A DNA stretch of 5,592 nt from Fen-1362 sp964597035. GTDB taxonomy: Bacteria; Planctomycetota; Phycisphaerae; Sedimentisphaerales; Anaerobacaceae. The stretch is taken from NCBI GenBank assembly GCA_964597035.1, contig CAZQWM010000076.1, forward strand, positions 1 to 5,592, read 5' to 3'. The notes under the pieces are model-generated. The model saw only the letters and a program-made list of their open reading frames with translations. It was not told the origin of the DNA and did no database searches. Both the position numbers and the translations under genes were made by a program. Below, piece by piece: positions 1-5,592 of the stretch; positions within the stretch are counted from its first letter, which is position 1; each line of letters opens with the position of its first letter.

Positions 1-401
1 AGGCCGATTATTTTAGTGGCGCTTGTTTGACCTTGGCTGATATAAAATGCGCGGTTTGCCATACCACCGTCAGCGTCAAAAGTGTGTAAGGGAGCGCCTC
101 CACAATCGATAATAGTGGAATTAATGACATCCCAGTTCGGATTACAGGGGTCGGTCTGACTTCTTATGGTGATATTTTTAGTGCCTAAGTCGATGTTTGT
201 GTTGTCCGGTCCCGAATACGACACGGGATAATACGGATTCGGATTCGGAGCAAGCACGACAACGTCACCATCTTTTGCTTTGGACACGGCCTCGCGAATA
301 GTCGGGTACGTTCTCGAAGGAACATTAAGAATGTCCGCCGAGACAATTCCCTGAACAAACATCAATACCGATACGCAAACTGCGAGTTTAGAACGTTTCA
401 T
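1..401 (-). CDS. Exported right-handed beta-helix (pectin-lyase-fold) protein, N-terminal part only
   Basis: The first 133 codons of a secreted protein are present; the rest lies beyond the left edge. Residues 1-22 look like a Sec signal peptide (MKRSK, then a hydrophobic stretch ending VSA before DILNVP). The mature start has the 'YPTIREAVSKAKDGDVVVLAP' pattern (residues 32-52, shown here in part as YPTIREAV and GDVVVLAP). This opens many parallel beta-helix proteins of Planctomycetota. It is followed by a first rung, NITIRSQTDPCNPNW near 76-90, and TIIDCGG near 96-102. ATG at 401 is preceded by GGGGA (407-411), a reasonable ribosome binding site; an in-frame GTG four codons upstream would lie on that site and is less likely. 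The gene starts 44 bases after the secretin stop, with no terminator between, so co-transcription is likely. The substrate is unknown. The family includes polysaccharide lyases, adhesins and surface proteins, and no catalytic residue can be judged from this fragment. Confidence 0.85.
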   Translation of the reverse strand, partial: MKRSKLAVCVSVLMFVQGIVSADILNVPSRTYPTIREAVSKAKDGDVVVLAPNPNPYYPVSYSGPDNTNIDLGTKNITIRSQTDPCNPNWDVINSTIIDCGGAPLHTFDADGGMANRAFYISQGQTSATKIIG

Positions 402-445
402 AATCGTCCCCACGTTTACAGTGTTTTTGGCTTAAGAAAACGGCT

Positions 446-3400
446 TTAGTACTGGCCCTCCATAGCCGCTATGGCCTCGGCATCGGCCTCCTCCTGGAGA
501 ATAATCGTTGGCTTAACAAGAATCAGCAGGACCTTCTGGTCGCTGACTTTGCTGCGGTTGGTGAAGGCCCTTCCGAGAATCGGAATTTTGCTTAGTATGG
601 GCACACCGACTTCTTTTTCTACGCCGGCGGTCTGCTTCAATCCGCCGAGCAGCAAAGTCCCTCCGTCCGGGACGCTGACCCTAGTCATCACCCTTGAGCG
701 TTCCGTCTGCGGCAGAGTAACATCGTACTTGTAGACGTCGGTAGCCTGTCCGCCCACCCCGCCGGGAATAGGCGTCTCAACCGTGGTGGTTTCAAATCCA
801 AGGAAGTCCCACAGCTCTGCTACGATGTTAAGCAGAACGTGTTTTCTATCGGGTGTGATAGTCGGAGTAATATTGAGCGTTGGGCCTGTCGGTATCTCGC
901 CATAATTTTGCTGAAATGATGAGCCGCCACCAAAGCCGCCGCCGGCACCTCCAGCTGTGCCGCCCGCTCCACCGTAACCGCCGGTGGTAAGTGTCGGCAG
1001 CAAGGGATAGCGAATCGTGCGTCTCACCTGCAATGTGGCGGACTCGCCGCTGACGACGGTAACTTTAGGGGCGACAAGCGACTCGCTATCGCGGTGGGCC
1101 TGTGTCGCCCTGATAAGGAAGTTCGCCTCGAGATTATCGAGTATGCCGCCGAAGCTACCGCCAAAGAAACCCAGCATAGCGCCGCTGGGTATGGTCTGAG
1201 GATTATCCCCGGGCGGATATCCCGGAGGAAACTGGACCTCGCCCAGGTTCCAACTGCCCTGAACTCCCGTCGGCTCAGGTGCAGCGGCCTCAAAGGACTC
1301 CAGCCGCCACGTGGACGAGCCAAAGCGGTCACCAAGATAGAGATTGCCCCACATATCAAGGCCGATTTCCTCGAGGAAGTTTTCACTAACAACCAGGAAC
1401 CTGGCCTCTATGGCAACCTGATGGCCGAGCGCTTTACGCATCTCCTGCAGCAAGCTGACTATTTCACGATGATTTTCAGGCGTCTGCAGGACCACAAGTT
1501 TCTTTGTCTCAAAGGCGGTAATAGTTGCTTCTCCACCGGCTTCGTACCAGCTAAGCGGGTCAACCGTATCCTGTATGAGTATGATTAGATTGTCCATTCG
1601 CTCGAGGGCCTCATCACGGAGGGTGTCTCTGTCGAGCTCTTCCTCGCTCTCCTCGAAATACTCCATAAAGACGCCGCCGCCAGCGCCACCGCCACCACCG
1701 CCGCCGCCGCCAGTGCCGCCTCCACCGCCACCGCCTCGGCCACCTTCGCCAGCGGCACTTACATAGTAATCCGCCGGACGGCCGACAAGTACTGAGACGT
1801 CATAAACCCGTGTCTCAAGCGTGCTGGGCAAGGACTGCTGAGTCGCCACATTGATTACGCCGTCTCTGACAATATATCCGAGACGGGCGACACCGGCTGA
1901 TACGTACTGGAGCAGAAGCTCCAGTGCCGCACGAAGACGGACACCCGTCAACGGGTCCATATTTATTGCGGTTGTCTGGTCAATGTTAGCATTGTTGTAA
2001 AGGTCGCCCCAGTTAACCTGTATCTTCAGAGGCGGGGTGACCGAGTCTCCGAGCAGTCTTATCGCCTCGCGCAGCGGCATCTCCGGAAACAAACCGGGCA
2101 AATCGACGATTTCATCGAGCTGTTTCTCGACAAGTGCATTGGCAGGGTCCTGGCCGACGGCCTCTTCCGGCTGGCGAGTCGGTTTGGCAACAATCTCACG
2201 CCAGTTCTTCGGATGGGTCATCTCCTCGGCATAAGGAATCGCCGCCTCATTGGTCTTCATCATCAGAGTTACTCTTTCTTTGCCTTTTTCCTTTTCGATC
2301 TCAAGTTGCTTGCGGAAGCTGACTATGTCATCAAGCGTTTGCTTGAGTATGAGTGCCTGATTGTGCTGAGGGTCTATAGCAAGCAGCAATTCAATCTGGC
2401 CGAGGGCTTCCTCGTAGCGTTGCTGTTTCTGGAAGTTGACCGCATTTTCGAGCAGGTCCGCAATTCTCTTTTTACGTTCCGTGGCCATGCGATTCTTATA
2501 CTCCTGTTGTGCTTGCTCGGCCTTGATTCGCCTTTGTTCCTCTTTTTGCTGTGCCTGCTGTTTTTGTCCTTCTGCTATTCTTTCCGAGAGCTGATTGAGC
2601 TGGTCGGAGTATTGATTAAACAAATAATTGCCGAGCTGCTGTTGATTTTCGTAGACGACTCTCTCGGCGGTCTCGACGGCCTCTTTGGCCTTATCAAACT
2701 GTCCCTGAACAATCAGTTGCTGTGCCTTATTCGTGGCATCACTGACTACGGCTTTGGTTCTGCCGCGGATTATGTTTCTTCGACGGTTAATGACACCGAC
2801 GTAGCCGGTCTGCTCCTGCTGCCCAGCCCCCGCCGTCAATGATTCCGGCACTTGCGGCACACCTATAGCTGGCTGAGGTTGTGCAATATCCCCGGCCTCA
2901 AGGAGCATTTCAGTCGGCTGCTGTGTCGTCGGCTGGCGCTGGACCTGCGGCTCAATAATTTGCGGCTGTGGCGCAGGTTCGACTATGACGATACCTTTCT
3001 CAGCAAGGGCCTTGTCTATCTTTGCAAGGTAATCCACAGGTGATTCGCCCGGCGGCGTCATGAGCAAATCTGTTCTGGCAATCTTGAGAAATCCTTCACG
3101 TGCCTCCTCAAGAGCGCCTGCCCGGAATAACTCGACACTGCGAGTGTAGAGCTGGGCAGTCTGCTTTTTCTGCGCCTCAAGCTCTTTGTCAATGGTTTCG
3201 AGCCGCTGTTTGACCAGTTCGCGTTCCTCATCCGTGAGAAACTCACTGGCAGAAATAGTCTGAAGATTGGCTTTAGCTTCGGTGAATTTCTGCTGCTGTG
3301 CCAGCTCGCCCGCGTTACGTATTGCGGCCAGCGCAGTTTCCCTCTCAAGTGCCGCACTATGCGCCAGTTGCAGATGCTCGTTAAGCTTGTCCCTCTCTGC

Positions 3401-3646
3401 AGGCGCAAGATATCCCTCGTAATCCTTTGCGCGCAAGAAAGACTTCTCGGCGGCAGCATAGAAACCACGTTTGTATTGCTCCGAACCGATCTGAACCCAG
3501 TTGTCTACTACCTGTCGGACCACCTTTTCTTTGTCCCCATTGGCCGTGCTTTGCGCCCAAAGAGTGGTTACAGTCAAAATCGTCACCAGCAGCACCAATA
3601 AAGGGGTTTTGGCAAAGCGAATTGCCGAGAATTTTAGCGTTTTCAA
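446..3646 (-). CDS. Outer-membrane secretin (GspD/PilQ superfamily) with TPR/coiled-coil N-terminus and Gly-rich linkers
   Basis: A 1066-residue secretin, the multimeric outer-membrane gate of type II secretion, type IV pilus and related systems. Residues 1-31 are a signal peptide (cleavage near LWA/QS). Residues 41-215 form a helical TPR-like block (AEKSFLRAKDY near 66; YTRSVELFRAGALEEAREGF at 167-186). Then come a Pro/Gln linker (222-280), a second helical block (about 290-360), a Q/K/E-rich coiled coil (about 360-400), a TPR-like hairpin (about 393-440) and an STN/N0-like domain (about 515-605, ending GYIVRDGVINVAT). A Gly tract (633-658) follows, then an N-domain (about 685-740, LVVLQTPENHREIVSLLQEM). 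The secretin domain (about 744-1050) shows VAIEARFLVVSE, LVAPKVTVVSGESATLQV, VPDGGTLLLGG, VGVPILSKIPILGRAF and LLILVKPTII. It is longer than typical GspD (about 650-700 residues), mainly from the N-terminal extension. The TTG start is forced: the first internal Met is residue 196, and an optimal ribosome binding site sits just upstream. The specific system is unknown. Confidence 0.95.
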   Translation of the reverse strand: MKTLKFSAIRFAKTPLLVLLVTILTVTTLWAQSTANGDKEKVVRQVVDNWVQIGSEQYKRGFYAAAEKSFLRAKDYEGYLAPAERDKLNEHLQLAHSAALERETALAAIRNAGELAQQQKFTEAKANLQTISASEFLTDEERELVKQRLETIDKELEAQKKQTAQLYTRSVELFRAGALEEAREGFLKIARTDLLMTPPGESPVDYLAKIDKALAEKGIVIVEPAPQPQIIEPQVQRQPTTQQPTEMLLEAGDIAQPQPAIGVPQVPESLTAGAGQQEQTGYVGVINRRRNIIRGRTKAVVSDATNKAQQLIVQGQFDKAKEAVETAERVVYENQQQLGNYLFNQYSDQLNQLSERIAEGQKQQAQQKEEQRRIKAEQAQQEYKNRMATERKKRIADLLENAVNFQKQQRYEEALGQIELLLAIDPQHNQALILKQTLDDIVSFRKQLEIEKEKGKERVTLMMKTNEAAIPYAEEMTHPKNWREIVAKPTRQPEEAVGQDPANALVEKQLDEIVDLPGLFPEMPLREAIRLLGDSVTPPLKIQVNWGDLYNNANIDQTTAINMDPLTGVRLRAALELLLQYVSAGVARLGYIVRDGVINVATQQSLPSTLETRVYDVSVLVGRPADYYVSAAGEGGRGGGGGGGTGGGGGGGGGAGGGVFMEYFEESEEELDRDTLRDEALERMDNLIILIQDTVDPLSWYEAGGEATITAFETKKLVVLQTPENHREIVSLLQEMRKALGHQVAIEARFLVVSENFLEEIGLDMWGNLYLGDRFGSSTWRLESFEAAAPEPTGVQGSWNLGEVQFPPGYPPGDNPQTIPSGAMLGFFGGSFGGILDNLEANFLIRATQAHRDSESLVAPKVTVVSGESATLQVRRTIRYPLLPTLTTGGYGGAGGTAGGAGGGFGGGSSFQQNYGEIPTGPTLNITPTITPDRKHVLLNIVAELWDFLGFETTTVETPIPGGVGGQATDVYKYDVTLPQTERSRVMTRVSVPDGGTLLLGGLKQTAGVEKEVGVPILSKIPILGRAFTNRSKVSDQKVLLILVKPTIILQEEADAEAIAAMEGQY
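920..982 (-). repeat. Gly-rich low-complexity segment inside the secretin domain
   Basis: Encodes roughly residues 889-909, almost all Gly with scattered Ala, Tyr, Thr, Phe and Ser. It lies between the conserved LQVRRTIRYPLLPTL strand and GPTLNITPTITPDRKH. In standard secretins this interval is a short Ser/Gly/Thr-rich loop in the gate region, so it may be a flexible loop of the channel interior. The loop assignment is inferred from motif order, not from a structure. Confidence 0.75.
1671..1743 (-). repeat. Gly-codon (GGN) tract, interdomain linker of the secretin
   Basis: An imperfect run of GGC/GGT/GGA codons on the coding strand (GCC/ACC triplets on the plus strand), interrupted by single Thr and Ala codons. 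It encodes most of residues 633-658. It separates the STN-like domain from an acidic helix (EEYFEESEEE-like, about 662-680) and the next N-domain. The coding strand is strongly G-rich, so the tract could change length in 3-base steps by slippage without breaking the frame, and could form G-quadruplexes. Confidence 0.8.
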
Positions 3647-3650
3647 AACC

Positions 3651-3660
3651 GACCTCCTCC
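3651..3660 (-). promoter_or_regulatory. Strong Shine-Dalgarno site for the secretin TTG start
   Basis: The minus strand reads GGAGGAGGTC here, a near-perfect anti-Shine-Dalgarno match. Six bases separate the AGGAGG core (3653-3658) from the TTG at 3646. This decides the start: there is no in-frame ATG until codon 196, and translation from this TTG gives a clean signal peptide. A rare start codon is paired here with an unusually strong ribosome binding site. Confidence 0.9.
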
Positions 3661-3689
3661 AAAAACTGTTATTATACAGGAATATCTGC

Positions 3690-3727
3690 TTCCTAAAAAA
3701 ACCAATATATACCCGCCGCTTTAGGAA
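3690..3727 (-). repeat. 8-base inverted repeat in the secretin leader
   Basis: TTCCTAAA and TTTAGGAA are perfect complements separated by 22 bases. The loop, read on the minus strand, contains TATATA and a run of T. It lies between the downstream candidate promoter and the ribosome binding site, so it would be in the 5' leader. The stem is A/T-rich and the loop is long, so a stable RNA structure is doubtful; it could equally be a protein-binding dyad. Confidence 0.3.
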
Positions 3728-3748
3728 AGGTTATACCTCTGATAGTCC

Positions 3749-3777
3749 AGTTTATCCAGAAACGGCCATTTTTGCAA
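3749..3777 (-). promoter_or_regulatory. Candidate sigma-70-type promoter, proximal to the secretin
   Basis: TTGCAA (3772-3777, 4 of 6 to consensus) and TAAACT (3749-3754, 4 of 6) are separated by 17 bases on the minus strand. Transcription would start near 3742, giving a leader of about 96 bases before the TTG. The match is moderate and by eye only; planctomycete promoter preferences are poorly defined. Confidence 0.4.
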
Positions 3778-3798
3778 GTAAAAAATCGCTCTCCAATG

Positions 3799-3828
3799 CT
3801 TCCCTGCGGCGTGCACGCTGTCGGGAAG
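3799..3828. repeat. 30-base near-perfect dyad (operator or attenuator hairpin)
   Basis: The arms CTTCCCTGCGGCGTG and CACGCTGTCGGGAAG meet at a central GTGCAC. Folded, 14 of 15 positions pair, two of them as G-U, with one T/C mismatch. On the minus strand it begins about 7 bases after the predicted start of the upstream promoter and ends just before the downstream promoter. A T6 run follows only about 13 bases after the stem (3780-3785), too far for a standard terminator. It could be a dimeric-repressor operator, a 5' mRNA stabiliser or an attenuator. Confidence 0.55.
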
Positions 3829-3841
3829 AACAAAGTCCTAT

Positions 3842-3870
3842 ATTATCTTAAGTCCCAATAATGAAATCAA
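3842..3870 (-). promoter_or_regulatory. Candidate sigma-70-type promoter, distal to the secretin
   Basis: TTGATT (3865-3870, 4 of 6) and GATAAT (3842-3847, 5 of 6) are separated by 17 bases on the minus strand. The predicted start near 3835 puts the 30-base dyad at the extreme 5' end of the transcript. It lies downstream of the candidate terminator of the preceding gene, as expected for the first promoter of a new unit. Confidence 0.45.
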
Positions 3871-3913
3871 GCAAAATCTACGCCTGTAAGTTTGCAGAGC
3901 ATAGGGTAAATAG

Positions 3914-3936
3914 AAAAAATTCACAGGACTGCTGTG
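3914..3936 (-). terminator. Weak intrinsic terminator after the paralogue gene
   Basis: On the minus strand CACAG, loop CAGTC and CTGTG are followed by AA and six T (3914-3919). The layout is right for a Rho-independent terminator, but the stem is only 5 pairs. It lies about 135 bases past the stop at 4073 and just before the distal secretin promoter. Confidence 0.45.
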
Positions 3937-4034
3937 GTAAATATGGGCAACTTGGCTGATTTGCGGTTGACTGAGAAACAACGAGCAAACTAAGCGGTTT
4001 TCACACCCCCTGCCAACATGCACAGGAAATGATA

Positions 4035-4050
4035 CTATGCTATGCTATAG
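4035..4050. repeat. Short CTATG tandem repeat
   Basis: Three consecutive 5-base units, CTATG CTATG CTATA, lie 23 bases past the stop of the paralogue gene. The stretch also has partial self-complementarity (CTAT/ATAG). No function is evident. Confidence 0.4.
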
Positions 4051-4072
4051 GCCGCTGATAATCTATGAAATA

Positions 4073-5242
4073 CTACTGCGCGTTTTGTGCCCGTATGATT
4101 CCGTCGGCTAACTGCTTTAATCGGATGCTGTACTGGGCGAACAACTCGTCGCCGATGAATATTCGGTTTTGCTTTACGGTTTCGGTTGCTATACGAAGCT
4201 TGAGAATTGCCCTGCCAAATTCGCCCCGGCTGATACAGTCTTCGACCTTTACCTCGACATCCTCGATGGCAGCTTTTATGTAAGAGGCAATAATCTTTTT
4301 TCTTGCGTCTTCATCAGGAGCGGCTTCGACCAACTCTTTTGGAAACGGTTCGGCAAGCGCTATTATCTCGTCAGCATCGGCCTGTGGCCCCGACAAATAC
4401 TGCTCGACGGGCTGTTGCTGCTTCGGAGTTTGCTGTGCCGGTTCAACCTGTAATAATTCGAGTTCGTCGTGGCCAGCGTAACTCAGATTGCTGTCAGCAA
4501 CTTCCTCTGCTTCTGCTTTTTCCTGTGGCCTTCCCGGCAAAACAGCAGACACCGAGGAACCCGGCACCACTTCTTTAGTCAGCCGGTCAGTCAGGATACT
4601 GTCGATTTGAATCAGGTAATCTTCTGCGGACTGCTCTTCGGGCGTAACAAGCAATCCATATCTGGCCACCTCGACAAAGCCCTCTCGTGCCTTCTCAAGC
4701 TCGCCTTCTCTATAAAGTTCAACGCTGCGGTTATACAGCTCGGTAATTTCATTTGCCCGCTTGTCAAAGTGCCGGTCTATGTCTTTAAGCTCGTCTGCGA
4801 TTTGCTGAGATTCTTCTTTGTTAAGATAGGGGCTGTTTTTGACCTTTTCGTAATGCGCCCTCGCTTTGATTGGCTGGCCACGGCCGACAAGCTCTCTGGC
4901 CTTTCTTATGTGTTCGAGCACGGCCTGTTTTTCGACACCGGCCTTGCGCACGGCGGCGAGCTGTTCCTCGAGCTGTTTATGTTCTTCGGCTGTCAGGTAC
5001 TCCTGATAACCGCGGGCGATGAGAAACGACTTTTCGGCCTGCTGGTAGAGGCCTCTGCTGGATTGCGACACGCCGACACTAATCCAGTTTTGAGCGACCT
5101 CCCTGAGCACCCTGGCCTTTTCCTGTTCGGACTGTTCAATCCCCGCTCCGGCCGCAGGGCATACAGCAACCATAAGAAGCACGGCCAGCGCGGCAAATAA
5201 AAACACCTGCAACCGACTTGTAGCAAGTCTTTGACAATTCAT
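4073..5242 (-). CDS. Exported TPR-like helical protein, paralogue of the secretin N-terminus lacking the channel domain
   Basis: A 389-residue protein with a signal peptide (residues 1 to about 33; LQVFLFAALAVLLMVAV, cleavage near AGA/G), so probably periplasmic. Cys28 is preceded by V, a poor lipobox. Residues 47-214 align without gaps to secretin residues 44-211 (about 68 of 168 identical by hand), sharing AEKSFL (69-74), RSVEL (172-176), AREGF (185-189) and DYL (208-210). A Pro/Gln/Glu linker (about 222-310) is longer than the secretin's. Residues about 317-389 match secretin 291-364 (GEFGRAI/GQFDKAK; LFAQYSIRLKQL/LFNQYSDQLNQL). It ends where the secretin coiled coil begins, with no STN, N- or secretin domain and no decayed remnant downstream. 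The ATG at 5242 is preferred over an in-frame GTG at 5359, because it begins directly with the signal peptide and the promoter at 5320-5347 would start transcription downstream of that GTG. The ribosome binding site is weak. Function is unknown; a secretin-associated scaffold is inferred. Confidence 0.88.
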   Translation of the reverse strand: MNCQRLATSRLQVFLFAALAVLLMVAVCPAAGAGIEQSEQEKARVLREVAQNWISVGVSQSSRGLYQQAEKSFLIARGYQEYLTAEEHKQLEEQLAAVRKAGVEKQAVLEHIRKARELVGRGQPIKARAHYEKVKNSPYLNKEESQQIADELKDIDRHFDKRANEITELYNRSVELYREGELEKAREGFVEVARYGLLVTPEEQSAEDYLIQIDSILTDRLTKEVVPGSSVSAVLPGRPQEKAEAEEVADSNLSYAGHDELELLQVEPAQQTPKQQQPVEQYLSGPQADADEIIALAEPFPKELVEAAPDEDARKKIIASYIKAAIEDVEVKVEDCISRGEFGRAILKLRIATETVKQNRIFIGDELFAQYSIRLKQLADGIIRAQNAQ

Positions 5243-5319
5243 GCTTACTGACTTACTCGAAATCACATCATCTTTCGAAAGGACCCCGCTGCCCGGGAAA
5301 CAACCGCTTACTAAACTAC

Positions 5320-5347
5320 AGTATAAAACAACAGACCTTTTAGTCAA
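5320..5347 (-). promoter_or_regulatory. Sigma-70-type promoter of the paralogue gene
   Basis: TTGACT (5342-5347, 5 of 6 to TTGACA) and TATACT (5320-5325, 5 of 6 to TATAAT) are separated by 16 bases on the minus strand. It is the best promoter match in the window. Transcription would start near 5313, which supports ATG 5242 as the start codon. Confidence 0.65.
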
Positions 5348-5567
5348 CCGCCACGGCACTCATTATGCAGAAATAATCAAAGCTACGGGTAAAGAGGGGG
5401 GTAACAAGACAGATGTATTACATCGATTATCTTGGCACCAGGAAATACCGCCTCGGCCACATACTCGACGACGACCTCTAAGCCGCAACTCGCTCTATAC
5501 ATCTCGAGCTTTGATGCCTGCTGATTGCACACTCTCGCGCTCAAAATAAATGACAATGCCAAGGTGG

Positions 5568-5587
5568 GGACAAATTGAAAAATGTCC
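5568..5587. repeat. Short inverted repeat GGACA/TGTCC at the right edge
   Basis: GGACA and TGTCC flank a 10-base A/T-rich loop; just outside is GGTGG. GGGGACA-type inverted motifs are often seen near REP-associated (Y1/RAYT) transposase genes and in dispersed intergenic repeats. The element is cut close to the window edge, so this is only a hint. Confidence 0.3.
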
Positions 5588-5592
5588 TTAAT

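Larger units (their letters stand above)
3647..4072. other. 426-base intergenic region between the paralogue and the secretin
   Basis: I found no credible gene here on either strand. In transcription order (minus strand) it contains a short CTATG tandem repeat, a weak intrinsic terminator, an upstream candidate promoter, a long dyad, a second candidate promoter, a weak stem in the leader and the secretin ribosome binding site. This arrangement suggests that the paralogue and the secretin are separate transcription units, with the secretin under its own control. Each element is annotated separately. Confidence 0.6.
5243..5592. other. Upstream non-coding region of the paralogue gene
   Basis: No convincing gene spans this 350-base stretch on either strand. 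It holds the promoter at 5320-5347, a perfect 10-base palindrome CTTTCGAAAG (5272-5281) in the leader about 30 bases before the ATG, a 22-codon open frame on the plus strand (5413-5481) that I do not call, and an inverted repeat at the right edge. The leader from the predicted start near 5313 would be about 70 bases. Confidence 0.5.

Noticed and set aside
1094..1588. 164-codon open frame on the plus strand inside the secretin gene
   Set aside because: It is antisense to strongly conserved secretin motifs, with no family resemblance and no credible start region.
1575..1766. Pro-rich open frame on the plus strand (poly-Pro)
   Set aside because: It is the reverse complement of the Gly-codon tract and has no independent support.
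2213..2842. 209-codon Leu/Phe-rich open frame on the plus strand, resembling a membrane protein
   Set aside because: It is antisense to the Q/K/E-rich coiled coil of the secretin; CAG/GAG/AAG codons read backwards give Leu/Phe and create false hydrophobic stretches.
4469..5200. 243-codon open frame on the plus strand, opposite the paralogue gene
   Set aside because: It is a mirror of the Glu/Lys/Ala-rich coding strand; the translation is Phe/Leu/Cys-rich with no recognisable motif, and the minus-strand frame has clear homology to the secretin.
5215..5242. Lipoprotein reading of the paralogue signal peptide (Cys28)
   Set aside because: The residue before the Cys is Val, not Gly/Ala/Ser; the only other Cys, residue 3, precedes the hydrophobic core. 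An ordinary Sec signal peptide fits better.
5243..5359. 39-residue N-terminal extension of the paralogue from an in-frame GTG at 5359
   Set aside because: It would bury the signal peptide behind a non-hydrophobic leader, and the predicted transcript starts near 5313, downstream of that codon.
5383..5502. 39-codon minus-strand frame upstream of the paralogue promoter
   Set aside because: It is short, has no ribosome binding site, no recognisable sequence, and overlaps another equally short frame on the other strand.
5241..5549. 102-codon open frame on the plus strand in the upstream region
   Set aside because: Composition looks random, no motif is seen, and it runs antisense through the best promoter and the paralogue's start.

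Overview
The window looks like chromosomal DNA of a planctomycete, most likely in or near the class Phycisphaerae. This rests on protein style, not on a marker gene. The truncated first gene opens with the exported 'YPTIREAVSKAKDGDVVVLAP' kind of right-handed beta-helix start that is very common there. The large central gene is a secretin of the architecture I associate with Planctomycetota: a long TPR/coiled-coil N-terminus, one STN-like domain, Gly-rich linkers and a C-terminal secretin channel. Base composition is moderate. No RNA gene, CRISPR array, transposase or integrase is visible.

All three genes read on the minus strand, so transcription runs from high to low coordinates. (1) 5592-5243 is a non-coding upstream region with a good sigma-70-type promoter (5320-5347). 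(2) 5242-4073 encodes a 389-residue exported helical protein. (3) 4072-3647 is a 426-base intergenic region. In transcription order it holds a candidate terminator, two candidate promoters, a 30-base near-perfect dyad between them, and a very strong ribosome binding site. (4) 3646-446 encodes a 1066-residue outer-membrane secretin that starts with TTG. (5) After 44 bases, a beta-helix protein starts at 401 and runs off the left edge.

The main observation is that the 389-residue protein is a paralogue of only the N-terminal third of the adjacent secretin. It aligns without gaps over about 170 residues (about 40% identity by hand count), again after a variable Pro/Gln linker, and stops where the secretin's Q-rich coiled coil begins. 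It is a secretin N-terminal scaffold with no channel, encoded just upstream of the full-length secretin. An accessory subunit that caps, scaffolds or regulates the secretin through the shared helical modules is a plausible reading, but it is inference. The beta-helix protein could be a cargo of the exporter or just an operon neighbour. No ATPase, pseudopilin or inner-membrane platform gene is in the window, so the type of system (type II secretion, type IV pilus or other) cannot be fixed.
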